Notes: generated from the sequence alone by a model not told the origin. Numbered from the stretch's first letter, positions 40,696-49,716 are shown. The stretch: 64,000 nucleotides of DNA from DATMNI01 sp035570275 (GCA_035570275.1 DATMNI010000373.1:1-64000), one strand, 5' to 3'. Numbers and translations are program-made.

Positions 40696-41139
40696 CTACG
40701 GCTTCTCCGTACACTGCGGCGCCGCTCCGGCCGGCAGCGGGGGCACATCCACGCCCGCGCGCGGCAGCGTGCCGTCCAGTTCCTGTCGCCAGTGGGCCAC
40801 GTCGCCCGCCGGGCCGTAGCAGTAGATCATACGCATCGGCGTCTGACCGGTGTTGGTCAACTGGTGGAAGACCGTGGGCGGAATGTAAACGGCTTGCCCG
40901 GTCTGCACCGCGATCTTCTCTTCGCCCAGGCACATTTCGCCCGTGCCTTCCACAATGAAATAGATCTCTTCCTGCTGCTGGTTATGCCACGGCACCTGGC
41001 CGCCGTCCGGCTCCAGCGTAACGTGGCCCATGGAAAAGTTGGTGGCCTGGATGGGGCTCATGCCCCCCACCAGGTTCTGCGTGCGCCGGCGCGCCGGATA
41101 AGAACGGCCTGCAATTTTGGATAAGTCGGCAATAGTCAT
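40696..41139 (-). CDS. Cupin-domain protein
   Basis: A 147-residue cupin. VPWHNQQQEEIYFIVEGTGEM is motif 1 (His and Glu ligands) and AVYIPPTVFHQLTNTG motif 2. It lies between the permease and the Gfo/Idh/MocA gene, so a role in sugar or related metabolism is inferred. The reaction cannot be named. Confidence 0.75.
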   Translation of the reverse strand: MTIADLSKIAGRSYPARRRTQNLVGGMSPIQATNFSMGHVTLEPDGGQVPWHNQQQEEIYFIVEGTGEMCLGEEKIAVQTGQAVYIPPTVFHQLTNTGQTPMRMIYCYGPAGDVAHWRQELDGTLPRAGVDVPPLPAGAAPQCTEKP

Positions 41140-41156
41140 GACGGACTGCTCCTAAT

Positions 41157-41280
41157 TGTGGGGCAGGTTGTTAACCTGCGGCGGATTGGCAATCCGCCTT
41201 CTTGTAGTCGCGGAACTGATTGACAATCGGCTGCAGGCTGCCAACCAGGTTGCCAACCGGGCTGCCGACCTGCCCCCACA
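41157..41280 (+). repeat. Family A repeat with inverted ends
   Basis: TGTGGGGCAGGTTGTTAACC and the palindrome GGCGGATTGGCAATCCGCC (41180-41198) begin the element; GACCTGCCCCCACA (41267-41280) ends it as the inverse of the first 12 bases. This gives a MITE-like outline with terminal inverted repeats. Confidence 0.7.
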
Positions 41281-41283
41281 TGC

Positions 41284-42654
41284 CTAGATTCTTCCTGCCT
41301 TACGAAAACGGTTGCCAAAGAAATAGAATACAACCCCGAGCGCAACCAGTATCGCCCCAAACTCCAGCGCATTGATCGGCCCCAGAGGCTCAGCGTCATT
41401 GCGGATCACCGTCAGCACCAGCAGCGCCAAGGGCAGGATGCCCAGTCCGATGGCGCCGGCCATGCCGCCCGGGACGCGGTACGGCCGCGGCAACTCGGGT
41501 TCCCGAATGCGCAGCGCCACCAGCGACGCGAACTCCAGCAGAATGCTGAGCCCGGTCAGCAGCACATCCAGCACAATCAGCTTGGTAAAGCTGAAAGTGA
41601 GGCACAGCGCCCACGCCGCCGCGCAAAACACAATCGCCACCCACGGCGCCCCGGTTTTGGAGTGCCGCCGCGCCAGCACCTTCGGCAAAAAACCATCCTC
41701 GGCCATCACCGCCGGCAGGCGCGAGAGCGACATCGTCAAGGCATTCAGCGAACCCACCGCGCCCAAAATGCCGCCCACGGTGATGGCCACTGCCAGCGCC
41801 TGGCTGCCGAATCCGGGCGGAAGAATGGCGCGTGACACATCGGCCCACCCGCCGGTGGACCACCGGTTGGCATCGAGGCCAGTCAAGGCGACCGCGCCCA
41901 CCGGCACCACGTAGCTCAAGGTCACCAGCGTCACGGCGCCGGCCATCGCCAGCGGATAGGTCCGTTGCGGCCGGTCCACTTCGCCCGCGATGGTCGACGC
42001 GTTGTCCCAGCCCATGTAATTCCACATCGCCACCAGAATGCCGCCCAGGATGTCGACATTGTGCAGCGGAACGGGAAGCGCCGCCGTGGTTTCGCGATGG
42101 AAACCGGCATACGCTGCCAACACCGCAAACGGCGCCAGCAGCAGCATGGTCATGACGAACCCACTGCCGCCTACCGTTTTGGCGCCCGCCACATTCCACG
42201 CCGCCGAGACCGCGATCATGGCCACGCCAATTGCGATGCCGCGGCCCCCGGCGGTCAACGATGGCGCGAAGTGGCCCAGGTAACCCACGAACAGCGTCGG
42301 GTAGATGGCCATGTCGAAGATGCTGCCCACCAGCGACAGCCAGGCTTCCTGAAAGCCCCAGAACGGCCCCATCGAGCGGAATGCCCAGACGTAAAACCCG
42401 CCCTCCTCGGGCAGCGCGCTGGACAGTTCGGCCACCATCAGCGCGGCCGGCAGCGCCCAGATCAGGGGCGTCACCAGCAAAATGAGGATGGCGCCCGCAT
42501 ACCCGGCCTTGGAAACGATATCTTCGAGCCCGAACGGCCCGCCCGAGACCATCAGGTAGACGGCCGCGATCAGCGGCAGCAGCGTTACCCTGGCGGCCCC
42601 CGACGTCGCGCCGGGTTTTGATGCTGCGGTTGCCAAGGATCGTGGAAGCACCAT
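41284..42654 (-). CDS. APC-family amino acid permease
   Basis: A 456-residue transporter with about twelve membrane segments. PLIAAVYLMVSGGPFGLEDI is the first unwound helix with the GGP motif typical of APC carriers, and ALPEEGGFYVWAFRSMGPFWGFQEAWLS follows. The ATG at 42654 is used; the longer frame to 42816 overlaps the next gene. It may import an amino acid or amine for the downstream cupin and dehydrogenase. Confidence 0.85.
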   Translation of the reverse strand: MVLPRSLATAASKPGATSGAARVTLLPLIAAVYLMVSGGPFGLEDIVSKAGYAGAILILLVTPLIWALPAALMVAELSSALPEEGGFYVWAFRSMGPFWGFQEAWLSLVGSIFDMAIYPTLFVGYLGHFAPSLTAGGRGIAIGVAMIAVSAAWNVAGAKTVGGSGFVMTMLLLAPFAVLAAYAGFHRETTAALPVPLHNVDILGGILVAMWNYMGWDNASTIAGEVDRPQRTYPLAMAGAVTLVTLSYVVPVGAVALTGLDANRWSTGGWADVSRAILPPGFGSQALAVAITVGGILGAVGSLNALTMSLSRLPAVMAEDGFLPKVLARRHSKTGAPWVAIVFCAAAWALCLTFSFTKLIVLDVLLTGLSILLEFASLVALRIREPELPRPYRVPGGMAGAIGLGILPLALLVLTVIRNDAEPLGPINALEFGAILVALGVVFYFFGNRFRKAGRI

Positions 42655-42715
42655 TAACAGAGTACGGCATTCGGACGGCGGGTCCTCGGCCGTTGCGTTG
42701 TCCTGAAGGTCGACT

Positions 42716-42961
42716 CTATTCCTTCTTCCCCTCCAGCTTATCCAGCCGGCGCGACATCTCGGCCATGCGCTCGTCACGCTCCGCGAGCATTTCGTCCATT
42801 TGTTCGGACCACTCAATCAGGCGTGCGACCTGACGGGTTCCGCCGTTGATGATGCCGCCCTGGCGCGCCAGCCGTGTTTCGATGCGATTGATCCCGTCCT
42901 TTACCTCGCCGATCTCTCGCGAAAGCGAGCCGAAAAGATCCATCAGCGTTCGGTCATCCAT
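42716..42961 (-). CDS. Short coiled-coil protein
   Basis: An 81-residue protein, nearly all helical (EIGEVKDGINRIETRLARQG, then SEQMDEMLAERDERMAEMSR and LDKLEGKKE). The heptads suggest a coiled-coil dimer. There is no signal peptide. It lies between the permease and a gene fragment; function unknown. Confidence 0.6.
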   Translation of the reverse strand: MDDRTLMDLFGSLSREIGEVKDGINRIETRLARQGGIINGGTRQVARLIEWSEQMDEMLAERDERMAEMSRRLDKLEGKKE

Positions 42962-43107
42962 TGTGATTTCGCCTCTTCTCCTCGGTACGCAGCCAGACGC
43001 CGCGCCACTCTCACCGCCACTCTTAATCTTATCCAGTCTGGCGGCCTGTAACCGCACTGTTTGAAGATCGCCAGTTCCTCGGATCAACCATCTTCGCAGA
43101 GAACTGT

Positions 43108-43458
43108 CTAACCACCCTGCGCCGCGGCAGCTTCTCCCGCGCTCCACAGGTTTTCCGGGAACACCGCCCTCAGCGGTTTGACATACTTTGAGCCGTCGCC
43201 GGGAATTGCGTAGTAATCGGCCTGGCCAAAGGAATCTGCCAGGGTCAGGATCGCGAAGCCGTGGTTGAAGACGTTCCCGTTGTCTGCAAGAAATGGCCGA
43301 TTTCCCAGCGGGTGCGCCAGGTCGCTGGATACGAGGGTCGCATAGGGATTCCCGCTCTTCAGCATGGGAAAGTCCGAGTAACCCACGCAGCGGCCTTTGG
43401 GTGTCCCGGTCCAGGAGTGGAAATGGCGCATACATTTCGAGGAGGTGCTCAGGCCCAT
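43108..43458 (-). pseudogene. 3' part of a secreted-type metallophosphoesterase-like gene
   Basis: The frame has good coding character only after about 43430 (HFHSWTGTPKGRCVGYSDFP, DNGNVFNHGFAILTLADS, YYAIPGDGSKYVKPLRAVFP). This resembles the C-terminal part of acidobacterial metallophosphoesterases or peptidase-like proteins. An N-terminal catalytic domain is missing, since the DUF2339-like gene occupies 43546 onward. It is probably a truncated gene. Confidence 0.4.
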
Positions 43459-43545
43459 ATGTTTCCCTCTGCGCGGTCGCCGCCGGTTTGTCTCTCTGCC
43501 CGGCCACAGCCGGCGACGTCGGCGTATCACAGCCGACTGGAGCCG

Positions 43546-45294
43546 TCAGACGGGTTTCGCCACCTTCAGTTTCGGCAATATCATCAGAACGCTGCCGTAC
43601 ACAAGCAGCGACAGGAACAGCGCGGGGTTGCGGTCCTGATGCAGATCGATGGCGATGAGCCGGTAGGCGCCGAGTAACATGGCGGGATAGATGAGCCGGG
43701 AGAGTTCCGGCTTGTTCCAACGCGCGCCGGCCCACGCCAGCAGCAGGGCCGCGGCGGCCAGGACGGCGGTTCGCAGCGTGGCGCAGTAGGCGTCGCTGGC
43801 CGATTCGCCGAAGAGCCGGTGGCAGGCGGCGGTCAAGGCTCCGGCTGCCATTCCGGCGGTGAGCCAGCCCAGGGTTCCCGCCAGCGCCAGACGCAGCGTG
43901 TGCGAACCCACTGCCGACCGGCTGCCCAACGTGTAGCAGATGGCCGCCGCCAGTATCGCGGTCCCCAGAAGCAACTGGCCCTCACCAGACCCGCCCATCT
44001 GCATCGACGCGTTGCCGAGCAAGAAGCCGCCTGCCTGACCGAGCGCACCGGACGCGGCCAGTCCCAGAATCAAATAGACGGCGCCGTGCACTTGCAGCGT
44101 GAGGCGGCCGAAGAAACCGCCGCCCCACAGGCCGGCGATGGCCAGCAGAGACCATACCGCGGCGGCCGCGATTCCGGACAGCAGGATGCGGCTGCCGGCC
44201 ACCGCCAGCACTATCGCGAAAGTGGAATAAGTATAAAAGTTGCGCCCGTGCGGCCCGCTGCGGTCCAGCATCTTGAATGAAATGCCGTAACCGGCGGCGG
44301 CGCAGACCAGCGCCAGCACGGCTATGGCAGGCGCGATATAGGCGTCCGCGCTGGCCAGCCGCATTCCGCCGCCCAGGCTGATGGCAAACGCCAGGGCGAA
44401 CTGCGCGGTTTCGAAACCCGTGAACGCGGTGCCGCGGAAGAGGGTTCGAAAGCCGATGCTGCCGAGGTAGATGGCAAGCAGCGCCACTTGCGCGGCCAGG
44501 AGCGCCGGGTGGGCGATGGGCGCCCAGGCTTCCGGAACGCCGTGTTGGTTGGTGACCAGCCAGGTGGTCAGAAGCACCGCCAGATCGGCGGCCCAGGCTG
44601 CCGGCCAGCGCTTGCTGAGCCAACGGTTGAGGCAGGCCGACGTTTCCACGGCGGCGGCGATAGCGAGGATGACGAAGGTGAAGGGGATGGCATCGTGCGT
44701 CGCCACCAGCAGCGCCGCGGAGACGCCCAAGCCGGCCAGCATGGCAAACGTGGCCACGATCGACAGATCCTTCTTCCAGGAGACGGCCCAGCCGAAGAGG
44801 GTGAACGCCAGCAGAATGCCGCCGGCGGCCCAAGTGGATACGGCATGAAACCGGAGGGTGGCTTCCCACAACAGCGGCGACAGCAGCAGCACGGAGATCA
44901 GGCTGTGAATCGCGGTCTCCAGTTTCTGCCCGGCGGGAGTCCGCGCGGCCAGTACCAGCCAGAGCATGGCGTAAAGGATCCCGATGGCGACGCCGGCCTT
45001 CGGTGCCAGGGTGCCGGATTCGGTAAGAGCGCGGAGCAGGTAGGCGCCGGCCAGGCCGAGCAGGCCGCGGCCCAACACCGGAAGCAGGGTAGTGGTTTCG
45101 GGAAGGCTGGGAGTCTGGGCCGCGGACTTCGGCGCCGGCGCAGTGCCGGTGACCGGCAAAGCCTGGGGGGCCACGCCCGCCGAGCGTTCCAGGCAGGCTA
45201 CGCGCTCCTGCAGTTGGCGAACCTGCTGGACCAACGCGTCAAACTCCGGTTGCAACAAGGCAACCTCCTCAGACTGAAACTGCCGGCGGTTCAT
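43546..45294 (-). CDS. DUF2339-like polytopic membrane protein
   Basis: A 582-residue protein with a coiled-coil N-terminus (FDALVQQVRQLQERVACLER, about 18-37), a Pro-rich linker and about sixteen hydrophobic segments. The layout, coiled coil then many membrane helices, fits the DUF2339 family. No catalytic motif is seen. It follows the S9 peptidase gene by 34 bases on the same strand. Confidence 0.7.
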   Translation of the reverse strand: MNRRQFQSEEVALLQPEFDALVQQVRQLQERVACLERSAGVAPQALPVTGTAPAPKSAAQTPSLPETTTLLPVLGRGLLGLAGAYLLRALTESGTLAPKAGVAIGILYAMLWLVLAARTPAGQKLETAIHSLISVLLLSPLLWEATLRFHAVSTWAAGGILLAFTLFGWAVSWKKDLSIVATFAMLAGLGVSAALLVATHDAIPFTFVILAIAAAVETSACLNRWLSKRWPAAWAADLAVLLTTWLVTNQHGVPEAWAPIAHPALLAAQVALLAIYLGSIGFRTLFRGTAFTGFETAQFALAFAISLGGGMRLASADAYIAPAIAVLALVCAAAGYGISFKMLDRSGPHGRNFYTYSTFAIVLAVAGSRILLSGIAAAAVWSLLAIAGLWGGGFFGRLTLQVHGAVYLILGLAASGALGQAGGFLLGNASMQMGGSGEGQLLLGTAILAAAICYTLGSRSAVGSHTLRLALAGTLGWLTAGMAAGALTAACHRLFGESASDAYCATLRTAVLAAAALLLAWAGARWNKPELSRLIYPAMLLGAYRLIAIDLHQDRNPALFLSLLVYGSVLMILPKLKVAKPV

Positions 45295-45328
45295 CGGCCG
45301 GGTTCATCGTCCGGGTTCATCGCCCGGT

Positions 45329-47389
45329 TTATCGCCCCGGCGCGAATCTCCCCAGCCAGCCAAGCGTGGCCTCCAGTTCCAAAACGACCTGGCCTGGGGT
45401 AACTTCGCCGCGCATCCGCACCAACGCCGACTCCACCTTCCGGGCCTGCAGCGCGAAGTACAATTCCTCGCTCTCCGGATCCCGCTCGCCAGCGATCACC
45501 AGCGTCGGCGTCTGAAAGCTCTGCGCCCAAAACAGCGGCGAATGCTTCGTATACTGTTCCGGATTCTCCCACGGCATCGCACCCATCCAAGCCGCGGCCC
45601 TGGCGGCGCCGTCGGGGGTCAGCGCGACATGGGTAACCCAGTCCGCTATGGGCCTCCGCGCCACCACCGCGGCGAAGCGATCGGTGTGGCCAATCGCCCA
45701 GGCCGCCAGCAATCCGCCCACCAGCGTCAGGCGCTTGGGGTCCACGTAGCCCTTGGCGGCGACGGCATCCACGCCCCGGATCAGGTCGTCAAAATCGTCG
45801 CCCGGGTAACGGGAGTGGATGAGGTTGCCGAATTCTTCGCCATAGCCTGGAGTGCCCCGCGGATTGGCGCACAGCACCACGTAGCCGAGCGCGGCGAAAA
45901 GCTGTGCCCGCAACCGGAATTCGGGCCCGCACATGCGCCGGCTGGATTTCGGCCCAGGGGCCTCGTCGATATCCAGCAGCAGCGGGTATTTTTTCGCGGC
46001 GTCGAATCCCGGCGGCTTGAGCACCCAACCCTGGATGGTCTTGCCGTCGGACGCCCAATGGACCTCCTCGGCCCGCCCCGTGTCCCGCGCCGCCAGCAGG
46101 CCCTCGGCGGGTGCGGCCAACCGGGCTGGCTGGCCCGCCAGATCGACGGGGAAGGCGACCACCTCATCTGCCGCCGTAGCAGTGGACCGAACTGCCACGG
46201 CCCGGCCGTTATCGGCCAGCGAAAAGCCGCCCAGCCGCTGTGGCTCGCGGGTCGCCTGGCGCACGCTGCCGTCGTTTCTGGCGGCATAGACGTAAGTTGC
46301 GCCGTGGTCGTCGGCCAGAAAGTAAACCGTGCGCGAGTCCGAACTCCACTGCGGCCGCCTCACATCGCGGTCCAGCGCACCGGCCAACACCTTGACCCGG
46401 CTGCCGTCCGCGTTCATCACGTACAGCTTGCGGATGGTGTAACTCTGGGGCAGGGCTTCGCGCGCCACCCAGGCGATCTTGCTGCCATCGGGCGAGGCCA
46501 TGGGCGATTCCGGCTGGACGTGCCCTCCGGGTTCGGACCCGCGGTGTTGAGTGAGTTGCCGGCGCGCCCCATCGGCCACCCGGATGGCGTAGATTTCCCC
46601 GCCCTGCAGTGGGTTGCCGGCATCGGCAACAGGTGCGGCCGCAGCCAGGATCTCGCGGCCGTCGGGCATCCAGGCTGGTTCGCCGGTGTAGTTGAGATCG
46701 CCATGGAGATCGCCATTGAGATCGCCATGGAAATCGCCGGCCGTAAGCTGGCGCGGCGCTCCGCCTTGGGACCCCACTACGAAGATCCGGACGCGGCTGG
46801 TCACCCTCTGCTGCAGGAGCGGCAGCAGGGCCGGCGGCGCCCAGGCGGGCAGCGTGGCCGTCACTGGAACCGGCGCGGTAAAAGCCAACCACTTGCCGTC
46901 CGCGGACCATGCGAGAGCTTCGGGCGGCAGCGCGGTGGGGATTTCCAGTTCCTGGCCGGAGTCCACCGTGTGTACCCGGATCTGCGTTTTCCCACTGCGG
47001 TCCGAAAGATAGGCGAGGCGCGCGCCATCGGGGGACCAGCGGGGCGAAAAATCGCGCCATGGCCCTCGGGTCAACTGGCGCGGCCGGGTGGCGCCATCGG
47101 CAGCGACCGTCCACAAGTTGGACCCGAAGGCGTCCCGATCCCGATCGTTCCAGGTTTCGACATAGACTACCCGGCTGCCATCGCCACTGATCCGCGGGTC
47201 GCAGGCTGCGCGGAAGGCCCACCAGTCGTCCAGGGAAAAGGGCTGACTGGCGGCCACTGCCACCGGCGCGCACGCCAGACCGATTGCCAGGCTGATTACC
47301 GGGCCGATTGCCAGACCGATTGGCTTCAAAAAATTGACTCCGAACGGAATTAGTCTACCCCAGACGCCGTTCGGCAGAGAAACAACCAC
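45329..47389 (-). CDS. S9-family peptidase homologue lacking catalytic Ser and His
   Basis: A 686-residue protein with a signal peptide, a TolB-like beta-propeller (DGSRVVYVETWNDRDRD, RWSPDGARLAYLSDRSGKTQ, WSADGKWLAFTAP) and a C-terminal prolyl-oligopeptidase fold. In relatives the Ser is in GGSYGG or GGSGGG before a helix; here RLTLVGGLLAAWAIGHTDRF has no Ser. The Asp remains in VIAGERDPESEEL, but the loop carrying the catalytic His before the last helix is absent (GEVTPGQVVLELEATLGW). All three gaps are in frame. It is probably a pseudoenzyme. Start is uncertain: GTG 47389 or TTG 47329, the latter opening a better signal peptide. Confidence 0.8.
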   Translation of the reverse strand: MVVSLPNGVWGRLIPFGVNFLKPIGLAIGPVISLAIGLACAPVAVAASQPFSLDDWWAFRAACDPRISGDGSRVVYVETWNDRDRDAFGSNLWTVAADGATRPRQLTRGPWRDFSPRWSPDGARLAYLSDRSGKTQIRVHTVDSGQELEIPTALPPEALAWSADGKWLAFTAPVPVTATLPAWAPPALLPLLQQRVTSRVRIFVVGSQGGAPRQLTAGDFHGDLNGDLHGDLNYTGEPAWMPDGREILAAAAPVADAGNPLQGGEIYAIRVADGARRQLTQHRGSEPGGHVQPESPMASPDGSKIAWVAREALPQSYTIRKLYVMNADGSRVKVLAGALDRDVRRPQWSSDSRTVYFLADDHGATYVYAARNDGSVRQATREPQRLGGFSLADNGRAVAVRSTATAADEVVAFPVDLAGQPARLAAPAEGLLAARDTGRAEEVHWASDGKTIQGWVLKPPGFDAAKKYPLLLDIDEAPGPKSSRRMCGPEFRLRAQLFAALGYVVLCANPRGTPGYGEEFGNLIHSRYPGDDFDDLIRGVDAVAAKGYVDPKRLTLVGGLLAAWAIGHTDRFAAVVARRPIADWVTHVALTPDGAARAAAWMGAMPWENPEQYTKHSPLFWAQSFQTPTLVIAGERDPESEELYFALQARKVESALVRMRGEVTPGQVVLELEATLGWLGRFAPGR

Positions 47390-47474
47390 TCCTTTACAGT
47401 CGTGGCTCTGATGGCCTCGTTGCCAATACGAGACTTCGGATCAGAGCGGCGACTGGTCGCTCGACCGTTAGGGA
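47382..47474. repeat. Family B repeat upstream of the S9 peptidase gene
   Basis: AACCACTCCTTTACAGTCGTGGCTCTGAT begins the element in short pieces; CAGTCGTGGCTCTGAT (47397-47412) pairs with ATCAGAGCGGCGACTG (47440-47455) in a 13-of-16 stem with an inner CTCGT-ACGAG hairpin. On the minus strand it ends AAAGGAGTGGTT, at the peptidase start. Confidence 0.65.
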
Positions 47475-47487
47475 GCCGTCGCGCAAC

Positions 47488-47748
47488 TTACTCCAGAAGG
47501 TGCCGGTAATCGCCGGGGTCGAGGCCGAAGCGGTCCATCAGGCGCGGCAGGTCGAGGCGCAGGGCTTCGGGAGTGTTGCGAACCCAGGCGACGATCACGG
47601 TCTCCACGCCCACGCGGTTCTTGCCGTCGTCCTCGGCAATGGCTTCGGCGGCGCCGCGGAGTTGCGACTCGGTTTGATCGCGGACGGGATAAGGCGTCTG
47701 GGCCAGGATCTGGTTAAGCAGGTCTTCGGCGGCGTCGTTCCAGTTCAT
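47488..47748 (-). CDS. PCP_red-domain-like protein
   Basis: An 86-residue protein resembling the C-terminal PCP_red domain of light-independent protochlorophyllide reductase subunit B (WNDAAEDLLNQILAQTPYPV, then AEAIAEDDGKNRVGVETVIV). In non-phototrophs such free-standing domains have unknown roles, perhaps small electron-transfer or regulatory proteins. Its ATG is 57 bases from the metallophosphoesterase stop. Confidence 0.55.
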   Translation of the reverse strand: MNWNDAAEDLLNQILAQTPYPVRDQTESQLRGAAEAIAEDDGKNRVGVETVIVAWVRNTPEALRLDLPRLMDRFGLDPGDYRHLLE

Positions 47749-47805
47749 GCTGCCTCATTCCATTTCATACTGCGTCATTCCAATGCATAGGGCCTGTTCG
47801 GTGAC

Positions 47806-48858
47806 TCATTGTTTGTTCCGGTCGTAACACCAGTGCACCAGCGAATCGGCGTACTTGCCCTGGCTGGTGCGAAGCAGGTCGGCGATGCTCAGTTCCTGGA
47901 ACGCGAACGTAACCGAACCGTCGGCGGCCGCCGTACCGGTCAGGTAACCGTAGACATCGGTCATGGCTTTTCGGCTGGCGGCAACTCCGGCGGGCAGACG
48001 GTAGCGGACGGCGCCGGCGGTTCCCACGATCCAGCCCGGCAGGACTTTGCCCTTCCAGGTCTCGGTGCGAAAGACGTCTTCCAGGTAGTAATGCGAATGG
48101 CTGGCCAGCAGGTAAACGCGCTTGTGGGCCGAGTTCTGCGCGTGCCACAGCGCTTCGTAAACTGCGCGGCCGCTGCGGTCGCCCTGGGGCCAGGTGCTCA
48201 TGCTGTGATCGTCGCCCAGGCTGCCGGGCAGGGCGGCGTGCATGCCGGCCACGATGGTCTGAATCTGGCCCGACTTTTCATCGCGGTCCAGCACGGAACG
48301 CAGCCACTTGAGCTGGGCGTCGTCAAATTGGTCGCGGCTGGCGTTATCCAGCGCAATGAAGTCGATGTTATGGCTGACCCAGTGGTTATAGCTGCGGAGC
48401 TTGTGATCCTGCGAATCGTCCTTCAGGCGCTGCGCCTGGATGGCAGGGGCCGTCAGCCAGTCGGCGAATTGCAGCAGGTATTGCTCACGGGTTGCCGGCG
48501 GGATGGTTTCGTGATTGCCGATGGCCAGGAAAACGGGAAGTGCGCCGAAGGGGGCGATCTGGTGCGCGATGAAATCCGGCCACGCCGTGGTTTCGTAGTC
48601 GCTGATGTTGAGTGGCTTGGTAGATATCCCCAGCGAGGCGGGCGGCGCCATGTCCTCGTCAAAAGTGTAGATGGCGCGGAAGTCCCCCAAATGCCAGTAA
48701 AACTCGCAGCGGCCGGCGACCACGCTGGAGGCGATGGCCGGCATGACGATATCGCCGCAGTTGCGCGAATCGCCCGACACGGCGAATTTCCAGGGGGCGG
48801 GCGCCTGGGCGAAGGCGGGCGCCACCAAGGCCAGAACAAGGTACGGAAGGCGGTGCAC
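47806..48858 (-). CDS. Secreted metallophosphoesterase
   Basis: A 350-residue calcineurin-like phosphoesterase with a signal peptide (about 1-18). Metal ligands are in FAVSGDSRNCGD (about 25-36), HLGDFRAIY (about 56), AIGNHET (about 112) and LLASHSHYYLE (about 252). Unusually the first motif has SGDSR in place of GDxH. Relatives are phosphatases of the periplasm. It forms a same-strand unit with the hypothetical genes around it. Confidence 0.82.
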   Translation of the reverse strand: MHRLPYLVLALVAPAFAQAPAPWKFAVSGDSRNCGDIVMPAIASSVVAGRCEFYWHLGDFRAIYTFDEDMAPPASLGISTKPLNISDYETTAWPDFIAHQIAPFGALPVFLAIGNHETIPPATREQYLLQFADWLTAPAIQAQRLKDDSQDHKLRSYNHWVSHNIDFIALDNASRDQFDDAQLKWLRSVLDRDEKSGQIQTIVAGMHAALPGSLGDDHSMSTWPQGDRSGRAVYEALWHAQNSAHKRVYLLASHSHYYLEDVFRTETWKGKVLPGWIVGTAGAVRYRLPAGVAASRKAMTDVYGYLTGTAAADGSVTFAFQELSIADLLRTSQGKYADSLVHWCYDRNKQ

Positions 48859-48904
48859 TCAGACTGAGTGTAGCGTGAAAGCCGGGCAAGGCCCTCATCT
48901 ACTT

Positions 48905-49462
48905 CTACTTCCCAATCGCCACCACTACACTGGCCGCCCGCACATCCAGCTTTTCCATCCGGTGACCCAGTTCGAAGGGCTTGCCCACCACCGCCGAGGG
49001 ATACAGCGGGAGCAGAACGTTTTGTATCAAGAAATCCAGGGTGCGTCCGTCGATGACGATTCCGGAAATTTCCACGCGCTCGACATCCACGGTGGCACGC
49101 CCATTGGCCGAACGGATTCGCGCCGTCACGCTGACCGGCCGTTCGCCTTCCAGGATCCTGGACATCAGCCAGCCCGGGTGCTGCCCCTGCGCGTGTTCGA
49201 CCTTCCCGAAATCGATCAGGGCGGTGCCGGTGACGACTTCCGCCGTACCGAAGTGGAGTCGGGGATTGCGGACGCCTGCCGGGGCTTCCTTTTCGACGTA
49301 GGCAGCCAGTTCCGCCTGGCTGAACTCCACGCGCGTGCCGGCCGGCAGCCGGTCGCTGTCGATGGCGTCGAGTTTCCGCTTGGCCGACACATAGCCGCCA
49401 TCCGCCGCGGAGAGCAGCGCAGAGAATAGCAGCGGAATGGCCGTGATCCGACGCACCTTCAC
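48905..49462 (-). CDS. Secreted protein of unknown function
   Basis: A 185-residue protein. GTG 49462 or GTG 49456 opens VKVRRITAIPLLFSALLSAAD, a signal peptide. The mature part (RVEFSQAELAAYVEKEAPAG, then ALIDFGKVEHAQGQHPGWLM and VERVEISGIVIDGRTLDFLI) suggests an LmeA/DUF2993-like lipid-binding beta fold, but this is weak. Longer frames to 49687 run through repeat family A and are spurious. Confidence 0.6.
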   Translation of the reverse strand: MKVRRITAIPLLFSALLSAADGGYVSAKRKLDAIDSDRLPAGTRVEFSQAELAAYVEKEAPAGVRNPRLHFGTAEVVTGTALIDFGKVEHAQGQHPGWLMSRILEGERPVSVTARIRSANGRATVDVERVEISGIVIDGRTLDFLIQNVLLPLYPSAVVGKPFELGHRMEKLDVRAASVVVAIGK

Positions 49463-49509
49463 AATTCTACATACGTGCCGTGGGTGACCGCAGTTGCCAG
49501 TACACCAGA

Positions 49510-49711
49510 TGTGGGGCAGGTTGTAAACCTGCGGCGGATTGCTAATCCGCCTGCTGCTGGCCCAACGAGCGCATCGGGGCTCGCTCCGAACGTCGGCAGG
49601 CGGATTGCCAATCCGCCGCAGCTTGCCAAGCTGCCCCACATAGCGCCACGGGCGACTTTCATCCTTTCCCCTGTGCGCCCGGCGCACATCGCGAACAGAT
49701 TCAGCCCCACA
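49510..49711 (-). repeat. Family A repeat, inverted pair of full elements
   Basis: The left arm (TGTGGGGCAGGTTG 49510-49523, palindrome at 49532-49551) and the right arm (GGCGGATTGCCAATCCGCC 49599-49617, TTGCCAAGCTGCCCCACA, GTGCGCCCGGCGCAC 49673-49687) face each other. The right part is nearly identical to 30430-30548 in inverse orientation. Confidence 0.75.
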
Positions 49712-49716
49712 GAAAA

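Noticed and set aside
41396..42670. 424-codon minus-strand ORF in another frame over the permease gene
   Set aside because: Hydrophilic Gly/Arg-rich shadow; the overlapping frame encodes twelve membrane helices.
43459..43735. Long N-terminal extension of the frames ending at 42716 and 43108
   Set aside because: Arg-rich sequence overlapping the end of the DUF2339-like gene; the convincing parts start at 42961 and about 43458.
45542..47353. 603-codon ORF opposite the S9 peptidase gene
   Set aside because: No domain or signal peptide, composition of an antisense shadow, while the minus strand has a recognisable beta-propeller and hydrolase fold.
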